Below the pieces are notes generated by a model. It saw only the letters and a program-made list of their open reading frames with translations. It made no database searches and was not told where the DNA came from. This document shows, in pieces, positions 1 through 7,409 of a stretch of DNA of 11,101 nt. The position numbers and the translations under genes were made by a program. Numbering within the stretch: position 1 is the first letter of the stretch; each line of letters begins with the position of its first letter. The DNA lies in contig JAQUHH010000053.1 in NCBI GenBank assembly GCA_028683685.1, forward strand, positions 1 through 11,101, read 5' to 3'. The stretch is from Bacteroidales bacterium. Lineage in GTDB: Bacteria > Bacteroidota > Bacteroidia > Bacteroidales > WCHB1-69.

Positions 1-869
1 TGTAAAAAAAGATTGGATTGCAAGGTGTCGTTTACAAACCAAAAGCGTACGTTTTTTCCCGTTACTGGAATAAAAAAATCAGGAATAATTCCTATGGCAA
101 AGCCTAAAAGTGGATGTACGTATTGGGACAAAAGCCCACTTCCCAATTTGCTTACTGTTTTTACTGTTTTTTGCCAGCTTTCTTCTGCTTCGTTGCCAAC
201 GCCAATCCAATATGCCCATGCCAGAGGCTCGTGTTTGATAAATTTATTTTGGAAAGTATCTTCTGTTAAATCAATTTCGATGACAGCACGGTTTTTTTTG
301 CGAAAAGAGATGGAAGACTCCAACTTGATTCTTTGGTCCATTAAAATCTGTTCAATATTTTTGCAAGTATCCAATACTAAAATCGGATTTTCGGTCACTG
401 ATGTGTCGTATGCAATAATTTTATCCCGTTTACGAATGTCGTAAACCGTATCAATTTGTTCTTCCCAAACGGGCTTTGTATTAAATTCTTTTGAATTATT
501 TGATACGGGTTTGCGAAATATTTTAAGCGTATAATTTCGAGAGAGGAATGAGTTGTTTTTTAAGTTCAAAACGTAAACTGATGTTTCGGGAACAAAAAAA
601 ATACATAAAGCTGAATCTCGTCTAGTATTCAGCCCATAAATAAAACGTCCTTTATATTCAGAGGCACTAAAATGTCGAATAGAGCGGTTTTTCAACTCTT
701 TGATTTCGATATTAATAATGTCTCCTTTGCAAAAACTGATAAATATATGTTCTGAACTTCTGGCTTTTATTTGCACTTGAGAGTCGAAAACTAAAATTTC
801 GTTTCCTGAAAAAACGAATAAAATTTTGCTTATTAAGAAGATTAATAAATATAATTTTTGTTTCAACAT
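1..869 (-). CDS. Exported hypothetical protein, 3'-truncated by the window edge
   Basis: The reverse strand reads open from the ATG at 869-867 to the window edge, giving 289 residues with no stop. The C-terminus is therefore missing. The N-terminus (MLKQKLYLLIFLISKILFVF, residues 1-20) is a short basic start plus a hydrophobic stretch, consistent with a Sec signal peptide or N-terminal anchor. Residues about 25-120 alternate in a beta-strand pattern. A polar linker with DTVYDIRKRDK lies near 140-150. Residues about 217-225 read LAWAYWIGV, followed by a helical segment (EEAEESWQK-like) and a hydrophobic stretch near 252-268 (HPLLGFAIGIIPDFFIPVT). I do not recognise a named family. A similar arrangement, an aromatic WIGVG segment followed by a hydrophobic G/A/L/P stretch, seems familiar from uncharacterised Bacteroidota secreted proteins, but that is recollection and not a match. 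The start is supported by a TATCTTTG promoter box 17 bp upstream. The reading frame is sound; the function is unknown. Confidence 0.8.
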   Translation of the reverse strand, partial: MLKQKLYLLIFLISKILFVFSGNEILVFDSQVQIKARSSEHIFISFCKGDIINIEIKELKNRSIRHFSASEYKGRFIYGLNTRRDSALCIFFVPETSVYVLNLKNNSFLSRNYTLKIFRKPVSNNSKEFNTKPVWEEQIDTVYDIRKRDKIIAYDTSVTENPILVLDTCKNIEQILMDQRIKLESSISFRKKNRAVIEIDLTEDTFQNKFIKHEPLAWAYWIGVGNEAEESWQKTVKTVSKLGSGLLSQYVHPLLGFAIGIIPDFFIPVTGKNVRFWFVNDTLQSNLFL

Positions 870-885
870 AAACTAAGTTTAATTG

Positions 886-893
886 CAAAGATA
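886..893 (-). promoter_or_regulatory. Bacteroidota-type -7 box of the 1-869 gene
   Basis: On the minus strand this reads TATCTTTG, an exact match to the TAnnTTTG -7 element of the Bacteroidota primary sigma factor. It lies 17 bp before the ATG at 869, which implies a very short leader of roughly 10 nt. No clear TTG -33 element is seen at 19 bp spacing; the region there is only T-rich. A 12-nt palindrome (CATAAATTTATG, 930-941) lies further upstream and could be an operator, but in sequence this AT-rich it may be chance. Confidence 0.6.
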
Positions 894-1036
894 ATAAATA
901 ATAGATTCTTTAAACTAAAACTAATTTTCCATAAATTTATGTCTTCATAATTTAAAGTTCTTGGCAGGCAAAGATGTTTTCAGATTTTATTTCTGAAATA
1001 TTGGAAAATTCATTAAATCAAGCCTTTTAGGCGACA

Positions 1037-3730
1037 CTAATTAATTTCCCAGAGACTTATTTTATTTCCCTGAAAATTGATAAGATTTTTCACATTGTTT
1101 GTTTTCAACAAATCTACTTTTCCTGAAAATTCATACATTGTTTGATTGTCGATATTAAAGATTGTGTTTTTTTCAGCTTCAGTAAAGGTAAAAACAGAAG
1201 GAATTTGAGATGAAATTTGTGTGTTTTCGGGATTTGAATTATGAGGAATCGTTTTTACTTGATTTAAGTCTGTTGAAATAAGATGGATGTTTTTGTCACT
1301 GCTGACCACAAACATATAATTTTTTGTGGTTTCACATTTCATTTTTGTAAACGTATATGGAATATCATTGATGGGTAATTTTTCTTCAACTATTTTTCCA
1401 TCGGCACTGATTTTTATTAAAAATCCGCTGTTACTCATGTAGTACCATGAAGCTTGAGGTTCATCGAGAAATGACAATGTTGAACCATGATGTTTAGGAA
1501 TGGTTTTTTGTTGCGAAAATGCTGGGATTCCGTCGATGTTCAAAAAATGAATATTTTCTTCATTGTCAATAATTGAAAGAATCCACTTTCCATTTACTTT
1601 GTCGGCTTGAATTGGATGATTGGAGGGTCGATTTAATACATGCATTTTCCATGTAGAAACCAAATTGGTATTTAGATCGATGCAGCTTATTTGTCTGTTT
1701 ATATTGATAAAAAAAGCTCTGTAATCTTTTTTATTGTTGATGTCGATGATGGTTCCCTGATTTGCTGCTAATACTCTGAAAGGATAAGGGTAGGTTTTTC
1801 CGACTGGACGTCCCAGTTTGTCAATCAAATATATTCTGTTGGGTGAATTGAAATACATTTGCCATTTGCCATTTTTATAGAAATCTACCATGGTGATTTT
1901 ACTTTCCGAATAATCCTTTAGTTTTATTTGCCATAATTTGGTGCCTTTGTGGTCGAGCAAAATCATGTTTGCTTTTTTATCAATAATGGCTACTTTAAAA
2001 TAATCTTCCGATGGATCCGTAAGTAATTGTGCCTTTACAATTGTATTGGGAACATTAATTTCCCAAATCTTTTTTGGAGTTTTTTTCTCAAAATGCAAGC
2101 TGTCACTAAGTTGTTTTTCTGGGCTGACAAGCATTTTGTTTGGAGTTACACCTGAACTCTCATATTTTAGAAAAGCTGAAGTCATCATCAATTTATTATT
2201 TGCTGTGGCAAACTGAATTCCAGCGTATGCTGTGTTTTTTAATAATGTTGCCATTATTTCGTGGTCTTGATATTCATTTTTAAGCATCGACAATATTTGC
2301 TCTTGGGCATTTGCAATGGCACAAAATATAAATAGATTGGATTCGTTGGTAGCATATTCCGACATCTCTGAATACAGTTGGGTTTCGGTAAATACTTGTA
2401 CATTTACAATGCCATCGATGACATATTTTAGTTCGGAAATTTGGGGTGCAAAAACCAAAAAACTGTCGATGATGGCAAAAGCTTGTACGTCTGTGTTGGC
2501 AAAAAATTCTGGTGAAAAGCAACGTGCTGTTTTTGAGAGGTTTAATTTCCCAATAGTAAAGCCTAAATAAGAGCTAGTGTCGGAAACAGATTCCATATTT
2601 TGTATCAATATTTCTTTTGAAACTGTTACATCAATCGGTTTTGCAATGATAATGGGGCTTGTTGTTTGTGCGTTTTTATTATAATAAATCACATTTGCTA
2701 TTTGAGAAATAGATAAATTACTCCAAAAATCTGTTTTTTCAAAATTGGAAGTCTTATTTTTGGAAGTTTTCGATAATTCCAGTTGCTTTTTAATAAAAGT
2801 AGATGATTCAGAAAAACTGATTGCAGCGAAGTAAAAAACGTCTTTAGGTACAATATTTAGAAAATTGTAATTTACAACAGATTGGTTTTCAAAAACATTT
2901 AAGTACGATTCTGTTTCAGTAAAAGAGCTATAGCCATTCCATAATGCTATTTTTTTCCGGAGATGCAAATCGGTTTCGAGCCATTCGGAAGAGCTTTGCA
3001 ATTGTTCGATAAGCGATAAATACTCGTCCGAAATATAGGATTTTAGATATTCAAAAGCTCTGTTGTAGTGAACATAAAAACTGATGTCTACTTTTTTGCC
3101 TGAAGTTTTATCAACCAAATTAAAAGCAGGATTTTCATCCATGCGTTTTCCGCTGTTCATCATGTCAATGGAGTTTTTTAGTAATTCGGGAGCGAAACTA
3201 ATGGCCAAAATGCCTTGTTTCATGTAATAAAAAGCAGAACTATCGCCTGAAAAACGGTAGATTGATGTTTCCTTATAATTTTCTTCAAAATCATTCCGGT
3301 ATTCTTTAAAAGATTTTGATAAGCGTTTTTCTTGCAATTTTGTATAGGGAAGAATATAAAGTGCTTGAACTGAATTGTCGCTTGTATTATGCAATGAAAT
3401 ATAGAACTCATTGTTTTTAAACAACTCTAAAATATCTGAATTTTGTCGAATTATCGAATCTGCGTGGTTTACGGCGATTGTTTTATTGTATAAATTTTCA
3501 AAGTTTATCAAATCCATAAAAAGATCGTTTTCTGGTAGAATTTTATTCCATAAATAATATATGCTTGATGTTTTAACCATTATTATTGCATTTTCCGGAA
3601 TGGCATGGTAGGGGTGAAGATATGCTTTTTTCAGGTTTTTATAGAGTGTTATTGCTCCCCATGCTATAATAAATAGAACGATGATAATGGACAAGAAAAT
3701 AATAATTTTTTTGATATTGTTTTTTTTCAT
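1037..3730 (-). CDS. Membrane-anchored hypothetical protein with C-terminal beta-propeller-like region
   Basis: 897 residues. A lysine-rich start (MKKNNIKK) precedes one strong hydrophobic helix at about 8-30, with no lipobox and no obvious cleavage site. The protein is therefore likely held in the inner membrane with the rest in the periplasm. Residues 40-530 carry two similar-looking halves. The first begins HAIPENAIIMVKTSS (43-55), the usual opening of Bacteroidota proteins with DUF3352-like domains. The second begins near 292 with IVPKDVFYFAAIS. Residues about 550-897 contain short repeated strands ending in ID/LD followed by polar turns (AIIDKKANMILLDHKGTKLW 581-600, NRIYLIDKLGRPVG 631-644, ISCIDLNTNLVSTW 681-694, NIHLISTDLNQVK 814-826), which resemble PQQ/WD-like propeller blades. 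No catalytic motif is visible. The gene stands alone between the genes ending at 3925 and starting at 869. The DUF3352 and propeller assignments are by pattern only. Role unknown; a scaffold or assembly factor would be a guess. Confidence 0.85.
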   Translation of the reverse strand: MKKNNIKKIIIFLSIIIVLFIIAWGAITLYKNLKKAYLHPYHAIPENAIIMVKTSSIYYLWNKILPENDLFMDLINFENLYNKTIAVNHADSIIRQNSDILELFKNNEFYISLHNTSDNSVQALYILPYTKLQEKRLSKSFKEYRNDFEENYKETSIYRFSGDSSAFYYMKQGILAISFAPELLKNSIDMMNSGKRMDENPAFNLVDKTSGKKVDISFYVHYNRAFEYLKSYISDEYLSLIEQLQSSSEWLETDLHLRKKIALWNGYSSFTETESYLNVFENQSVVNYNFLNIVPKDVFYFAAISFSESSTFIKKQLELSKTSKNKTSNFEKTDFWSNLSISQIANVIYYNKNAQTTSPIIIAKPIDVTVSKEILIQNMESVSDTSSYLGFTIGKLNLSKTARCFSPEFFANTDVQAFAIIDSFLVFAPQISELKYVIDGIVNVQVFTETQLYSEMSEYATNESNLFIFCAIANAQEQILSMLKNEYQDHEIMATLLKNTAYAGIQFATANNKLMMTSAFLKYESSGVTPNKMLVSPEKQLSDSLHFEKKTPKKIWEINVPNTIVKAQLLTDPSEDYFKVAIIDKKANMILLDHKGTKLWQIKLKDYSESKITMVDFYKNGKWQMYFNSPNRIYLIDKLGRPVGKTYPYPFRVLAANQGTIIDINNKKDYRAFFININRQISCIDLNTNLVSTWKMHVLNRPSNHPIQADKVNGKWILSIIDNEENIHFLNIDGIPAFSQQKTIPKHHGSTLSFLDEPQASWYYMSNSGFLIKISADGKIVEEKLPINDIPYTFTKMKCETTKNYMFVVSSDKNIHLISTDLNQVKTIPHNSNPENTQISSQIPSVFTFTEAEKNTIFNIDNQTMYEFSGKVDLLKTNNVKNLINFQGNKISLWEIN

Positions 3731-3805
3731 TGCAATTTTGTTTTATGAATATAAGTTAATGATTATCTTTGAGTTGTGTTCAAAAAGATAAGATTAACCA
3801 ACAAT

Positions 3806-3813
3806 CAAAAATA
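3806..3813 (-). promoter_or_regulatory. Candidate -7 box of the 1037-3730 gene
   Basis: The minus strand reads TATTTTTG, which fits TAnnTTTG. A TTG lies 22 bp upstream (plus-strand CAA at 3836-3838), slightly longer than the usual spacing. It would give a leader of about 70 nt before the ATG at 3730. A less good box, TATCTTTT, occurs nearer the gene on the same strand. In such AT-rich DNA either could be chance. Confidence 0.35.
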
Positions 3814-3873
3814 GAGTTTTTGATGGGAGAAAAAACAATATATTAGATAAGATATTTACAATCAAATGTTAGT

Positions 3874-3906
3874 AAAAAAAAGCCTGCTCAGCGAGCAGGC
3901 TTTTTT
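3874..3906 (-). terminator. Intrinsic terminator downstream of the lipoprotein gene (bidirectional in form)
   Basis: Perfect 8-bp GC-rich stem GCCTGCTC (3882-3889) with GAGCAGGC (3893-3900) and a 3-nt loop, flanked by an A-run (3874-3881) and a T-run (3901-3906) that extend the stem by A-T pairs. It begins 18 bp past the stop of the minus-strand lipoprotein gene (3925-5772), and reading in that direction the hairpin is followed by eight T residues. It should separate this gene from the minus-strand gene at 1037-3730. The symmetric A/T tracts would let it work on either strand, but no plus-strand gene ends nearby. Confidence 0.9.
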
Positions 3907-3924
3907 GCAAGAATAGAAAAAGGA

Positions 3925-5772
3925 TTATCTTTTACTTCTATTCTTTATTTGATTTCTTTGAGTGGAATTTATCTTTTTAAATTCTTGACTTTGATCAGGC
4001 ATACGAATAACAGAGAATTTTCCATTTGTTATCGTAAAATCACTTTGATCTTGGCTGGTTCCACTGCCGCTAAATGTTCCTTCCACCAATTGTCCTGCGT
4101 TGCCATATCTAGTAACGTTGATGGTGAGGCTACTAAGGTTTAAGTAGACTTGATTGCCGTTTAGGCTTTGAATATTGCCCCAGCAGTTGTCGTTAGTATA
4201 TGTTCCTGTGATTTTATTATCGAAGCTCAAGTAAAATCCTCCGTCCTCTCCTTCTATATTGATATTAGTGTTTTTCCATATTTGCCCTCCCTCGTTAAAT
4301 TCTGAGTAAACGGCTGTTTTAACTATATTGAAGTTTGAAAAAGTTTGATTTGTAAATCCGACACCATTGATGGTGAATTCATTAGGTCCTGTAACCATAT
4401 CACACAAGAAAATGTCGGGCATTGTGTCTGTATGGTTTATAAAGCTTGGATAGTAGAATGTTGTTGCATAGGCTGTTCCTGTATATGCCCATACGGTTAA
4501 ATTTCCAGCATTTTCAACAATTGGAATCCGGAAATATCCATTTGAAGTTTGTACGATAGAAGAAGCCTCATCATATCCCCAGCTGACTCCTACGGTTCCA
4601 GCAACGGGATTGCTGTTGCAATTTACAATTCGGCCGTATAGATAATCCATTTGAGGGATTTGAAAGTCTACTGTTTTTGTTTGACCAGGACTTAAAATAC
4701 CCGCTGGTTTCATTTCTGTGTGTCCATAATAGTTTAGAATAGTAACATTCAAATCAAACCCTGAAGGTACAATTCGGGAATATACACCTTGGGAATTTGT
4801 ATAAGCAAACGATTGTCCGGTTTTGATTCTTACACCCGCAACAGGAATTCCATATACGTCTGTGACCGTACCTGTAATGGTGGCTTGTTCTTCGCTCCAA
4901 ACATCGCAATTCCAGTCGGTGAAGTGGGAGACGCTTCCTATATATTTTTCGCCTGTTAATGTAGCAAAACCTTCTTCTATCCAACGTCCTTTAACTTGGT
5001 CAAAATACCACAAAGGAATCGTTGCAGGAGCAGCACCTTGCATGGAGGAAGGAACGCCTACTTCAATTTGTGCATTAGAAGAGGCTTCATCTTTTAATTG
5101 CAAAGGATTGCCAGCATCGTCTTTTAGTTCAACTTTAATGATGCCGTAAGAATACAAGTATCCATTTGCATTGGCAGTATTTGTAGCCGCCATATCGCCT
5201 CCAGGGATTAAACGGGCAAAATCATCTTGACTTGGGTCTAGATAAGCTAAACTTACTTTTGCGTTTCCTGTAAATGTGTTGCCCGAAGCGTCCACGATGC
5301 TGTTGGGAGCAAAACTTACTTTTGTATTGTGAGCAAATAAGTTAACATTTCCTCCCGTAGTCCCGCTTATGGTGCCTACAATGCTAATGGGTGAGTTTTC
5401 AGAAATCATGGTGGCGTGAATCATGACAACGCCGTTGGAAGGACGTGTTTCAGACCGAACCACTTTCAGATAGTTGTTTTTTTCAAAACGAACAGAAACT
5501 CTGTTTCCCGTGGGGGCGTTGTGAAAGTAAAAAGCCCCATATTCGTTGGTTGTTTTTGATGCAACACTGCTGCCTTCTAAAGTTACTGTTGCGCCTTGAA
5601 TAGGGCTGTTGTTTAAATCCACAACAATTCCTGAAATAATGCTTGTTGTAGTTGTTGGGGGTGGGGTGTCTCCTCCTCCGTTGTCGTCGGTGCTGTCTTT
5701 CTTGCAACTAGAAAACAAAGCAACACCAATAAAAATAATCATAGCGGTGAAAAATGTAATTTTTTTTCTCAT
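3925..5772 (-). CDS. Lipoprotein with carboxypeptidase-regulatory-like domains and a FAM171/CILP-like segment
   Basis: 615 residues. A lysine-rich start and hydrophobic core lead to a lipobox (LFSSC, Cys23), so signal peptidase II processing is expected. The mature start is CKKDSTDD, whose charged residues recall the Bacteroidota lipoprotein export signal for surface display; this is suggestive only. A low-complexity linker (GGGDTPPPTTTT, 32-43) follows. Domains: carboxypeptidase-regulatory-like Ig fold at about 45-108 (SGIVVDLNNSPIQGATVTLE, 47-66); a beta-rich segment about 128-290 with GYLYSYGIIKVEL (204-216), IPLWYFDQVKGRWIEEG (252-268) and the SHFTDWNCD end (282-290), resembling the extracellular part of FAM171/CILP proteins; a second regulatory-like repeat 297-372 (ITGTVTDVYGIPVAGVRI); a third, weaker one 377-455; and a C-terminal beta domain 460-592 ending SDFTITNGKFSVIRM, of the type seen in small Bacteroidota lipoproteins. 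A basic tail follows (600-615). No catalytic residues are seen, so a structural or binding role at the cell surface is likely. Confidence 0.88.
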   Translation of the reverse strand: MRKKITFFTAMIIFIGVALFSSCKKDSTDDNGGGDTPPPTTTTSIISGIVVDLNNSPIQGATVTLEGSSVASKTTNEYGAFYFHNAPTGNRVSVRFEKNNYLKVVRSETRPSNGVVMIHATMISENSPISIVGTISGTTGGNVNLFAHNTKVSFAPNSIVDASGNTFTGNAKVSLAYLDPSQDDFARLIPGGDMAATNTANANGYLYSYGIIKVELKDDAGNPLQLKDEASSNAQIEVGVPSSMQGAAPATIPLWYFDQVKGRWIEEGFATLTGEKYIGSVSHFTDWNCDVWSEEQATITGTVTDVYGIPVAGVRIKTGQSFAYTNSQGVYSRIVPSGFDLNVTILNYYGHTEMKPAGILSPGQTKTVDFQIPQMDYLYGRIVNCNSNPVAGTVGVSWGYDEASSIVQTSNGYFRIPIVENAGNLTVWAYTGTAYATTFYYPSFINHTDTMPDIFLCDMVTGPNEFTINGVGFTNQTFSNFNIVKTAVYSEFNEGGQIWKNTNINIEGEDGGFYLSFDNKITGTYTNDNCWGNIQSLNGNQVYLNLSSLTINVTRYGNAGQLVEGTFSGSGTSQDQSDFTITNGKFSVIRMPDQSQEFKKINSTQRNQIKNRSKR

Positions 5773-5816
5773 GATAGATGTTTTTGGGTTTTATTAACTT
5801 GTTATTGTATCATTAT

Positions 5817-5831
5817 TGCAATATTATTGCA
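5817..5831. repeat. Perfect palindrome at the predicted start of lipoprotein transcription
   Basis: TGCAATA-T-TATTGCA is a perfect 7-bp inverted repeat around one central base. It overlaps a direct repeat of ATTATTGCA (5812-5820 and 5823-5831). It sits immediately downstream of the -7 box at 5837-5844, where transcription would begin, a typical place for a repressor operator; it could also form a weak hairpin at the 5' end of the transcript. AT-rich composition makes chance possible. Confidence 0.4.
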
Positions 5832-5836
5832 TAATG

Positions 5837-5844
5837 CAAAGATA
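5837..5844 (-). promoter_or_regulatory. Bacteroidota-type -7 box of the lipoprotein gene
   Basis: The minus strand reads TATCTTTG, an exact TAnnTTTG match, 64 bp before the ATG at 5772. A TTTTG lies upstream at 15 bp spacing, shorter than the usual 19 or so, so the -33 element is uncertain. The leader would be about 55-60 nt. Confidence 0.6.
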
Positions 5845-6316
5845 ATTAATTTATTTTTACAAAACATAAAATTGTTTTTTTTTGCTAAAAATAAATAATT
5901 TTAGATGTTTTATGGATATTAAGTGTAAGGATTGATTTTAATGTTTTTGGTGACTTATAATCTTATTAGATTTAAACAGCAAAAAGAACGTGCGAAATTT
6001 TTCCAATATTTAAATACAAATAAGACCCTTGTTTTTTTATCTGAATTTTCTCGATGAGTCATCAAAAAACATTTCTATTTTGATATATCTTTTTTATTTG
6101 GTTTTGTTTTAACAAATAAAGATGTTTTCAATGTGATTTACCTGTTTTTTAATCATGTTGCATCATTATATGTTTGTAGTTGTTAACTAACATGATAGCC
6201 TTTGAAAAACAACTTAAACTATAATTTTTTTTAGGGTAAATTGTTAAGCCTGTGTAAATGAACTTGATATCGTATTTATAATGTTGTAATTTAAATGCGT
6301 TTTAATATTTGGAATA
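5845..6316. other. AT-rich intergenic region between divergent genes
   Basis: About 470 bp between the minus-strand lipoprotein promoter and the plus-strand biotin ligase gene. Both strands are full of stops, and I see no short ORF that looks coding. It holds an AT-only hairpin (TTTATTTG 6093-6100 with CAAATAAA 6113-6120, 12-nt loop) and a candidate plus-strand promoter box at 6169-6176. I see no tRNA, known riboswitch or mobile-element remnant. Confidence 0.6.
6169..6176 (+). promoter_or_regulatory. Candidate -7 box of the biotin ligase gene
   Basis: TATGTTTG fits TAnnTTTG. There is no good TTG at the expected -33 position, which is only a T-run. It would give a leader of about 130 nt before the start at 6317. 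It is the best match in this intergenic stretch, but weak. Confidence 0.35.
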
Positions 6317-7087
6317 ATGATAATGATTAAAAAATTAGCAGAAACAAACTCCACCAACTCTTATTTAAAGGAGCTAATTCATGTCCATATGATAGATATG
6401 GTTGATTCAAAAGATGTTTCGAAGTACGTGCCTGAGTTTTTCTCAGTCATGGCTCATTACCAGACAGAGGGCAAGGGGCAGCAGAATTGTCATTGGCACA
6501 GCGAACCCAATAAAAACGCATTATTTAGCACCCTTCTTTATCCTAAAATGCATCCTTCTCAGCAGTTTTGCTTGTCGAAGATAGTTTCATTGAGCATTAT
6601 TGATTATTTAAAGACTTTGCTTCTTAATCCTCACTATTTATCCATAAAATGGCCCAATGATATTTATTATAAAGATCGTAAAATAGCTGGAATTTTAATT
6701 GAAAATTCGGTCATGGGTGAGGAGATGTTATATTGCGTGATTGGGATTGGCTTAAATTTGAATCAAAAACATTTTAGTGATCAATTACCCAATCCTATTT
6801 CAGTTTCGCAAATAACTAATTTGTCTTATGATTTGGATGAAGCGGTAAAGTTGATTATTAATAATATTGCTTTTAGATATACCAAAATTATTGAAAATGA
6901 TTGTAAGTTTTACGATGATGAATATTTGAATCACTTATACCTCAACAACAAAGAGGCTACTTTTGAAGTGAACAATGAAGTCATTACTGCTCGAATAAAG
7001 GGTGTAAATGAATATGGGAATTTGCTTTTGCTTAAAAATAATTGCAAACTGATCGAGTGTGGTTTAAAAGAGGTGAAGTTTTTATAA
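6317..7087 (+). CDS. birA: Biotin--[acetyl-CoA-carboxylase] ligase, single-domain type
   Basis: 256 residues. The enzyme joins biotin to ATP to form biotinyl-AMP, then transfers biotin to a lysine on the carboxyl-carrier domain of biotin-dependent carboxylases. Seen in the sequence: the opening ETNSTNSYLKE (9-19), the glycine-rich biotinyl-AMP loop at 52-60 (GKGQQNCHW), the core KWPNDIYYKDRKIAGILIEN (111-130), GIGLNLNQ (143-150), and a C-terminal SH3-like domain about 209-256 (YLNNKEATFEV; NEYGNLLLL). There is no N-terminal helix-turn-helix, so it should not be a transcriptional repressor of the E. coli BirA kind. Its length fits monofunctional enzymes. Two start codons are possible: 6317, or ATG at 6323, which would remove two residues and fits the family's usual opening equally well. 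The loop is unusual: E. coli has GRGRRGRKW, so three arginines and the third glycine are replaced, although the lysine of KWPND is kept. It has its own terminator and appears monocistronic. Confidence 0.92.
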   Translation: MIMIKKLAETNSTNSYLKELIHVHMIDMVDSKDVSKYVPEFFSVMAHYQTEGKGQQNCHWHSEPNKNALFSTLLYPKMHPSQQFCLSKIVSLSIIDYLKTLLLNPHYLSIKWPNDIYYKDRKIAGILIENSVMGEEMLYCVIGIGLNLNQKHFSDQLPNPISVSQITNLSYDLDEAVKLIINNIAFRYTKIIENDCKFYDDEYLNHLYLNNKEATFEVNNEVITARIKGVNEYGNLLLLKNNCKLIECGLKEVKFL

Positions 7088-7090
7088 AAA

Positions 7091-7122
7091 TCACCCTAGA
7101 ATTTTTAGAGTGAATTTTTTTT
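7091..7122 (+). terminator. Intrinsic terminator after the biotin ligase gene
   Basis: Four bases past the TAA stop, TCACCCTA (7091-7098) can pair with TAGAGTGA (7106-7113) with one C-A mismatch. An eight-base T-run follows (7115-7122) and an A-run precedes. The stem is short and imperfect, but its placement and T-tract suit a terminator. Confidence 0.6.
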
Positions 7123-7184
7123 GAATTGATAAACTGAAATTTTATTTTACATCTTTAGAAAATCAGGTTTATTTTTTGATATTA

Positions 7185-7214
7185 TTGATTTTTTAAAAAG
7201 AAAATGTATCTTTG
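7185..7214 (+). promoter_or_regulatory. Consensus Bacteroidota promoter for the lamin-tail protein gene
   Basis: TTG (7185-7187), exactly 19 bp, then TATCTTTG (7207-7214). Both elements and the spacing match the Bacteroidota primary sigma consensus (TTG - N19 - TAnnTTTG). This is the best promoter in the window. Transcription should begin near 7221, leaving a leader of about 190 nt before the ATG at 7410. Confidence 0.8.
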
Positions 7215-7220
7215 TTATTG

Positions 7221-7409
7221 TTAATTAGTGTTTGCAAGTAAATGCGAATTCTTTCGTTACTCTTGCAACGAATATAGGTTAGTTCTACTATGCTTAGTGC
7301 ATCGCATTCAAGCTTGTAAAATCTCTAAATTCGTTGTTGTAAAAGCATTGAATTTTGATGTTTTCATGCGAAATACTGAGTTTATAATTGGTTCTAATTA
7401 TACATCATT
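7221..7409 (+). promoter_or_regulatory. Long structured 5' leader with competing helices
   Basis: Three complementary pairs are visible. Helix A: TTGCAAG (7232-7238) with CTTGCAA (7262-7268), continued inside by TAA/TTA (7239-7241 with 7257-7259) and CGAA/TTCG (7245-7248 with 7253-7256) around a TTCT loop, with bulges of three and two bases. Helix B: AATGCGA (7241-7247) with TCGCATT (7302-7308), plus CAAG (7235-7238) with CTTG (7313-7316). Helix C: CAACGAAT (7266-7273) with ATTCGTTG (7329-7336). A shares bases with B and with C, so A excludes both, while B and C together would interleave as a pseudoknot. A second ATGCGA (7366-7371) could replace the first in pairing with TCGCAT. I recognise no known riboswitch class. 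A 61-codon frame starting at GTG 7228 also runs through the leader and overlaps the ATG at 7410 by four bases. A regulatory role is inference from the pairing alone. Confidence 0.4.

Noticed and set aside
13..444. Plus-strand 143-codon frame
   Set aside because: It lies inside the minus-strand gene at 1-869, whose translation has an export-type N-terminus and a matching promoter. The plus-strand peptide has no domain-like pattern and no promoter.
1020..1031. Terminator after the 1037-3730 gene
   Set aside because: GCCT-aaa-AGGC forms only four pairs and is followed by a poor T-run, so it does not reach the standard for a terminator call.
5640..5700. G/T-rich low-complexity tract
   Set aside because: It encodes the Gly/Pro/Thr linker after the lipoprotein cysteine and needs no other explanation.
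7232..7268. Relation between the leader hairpin and the repeats after the same gene
   Set aside because: Both contain TTTCGTT followed by CTC, but the match is too short and the surrounding sequence too different to call them copies.
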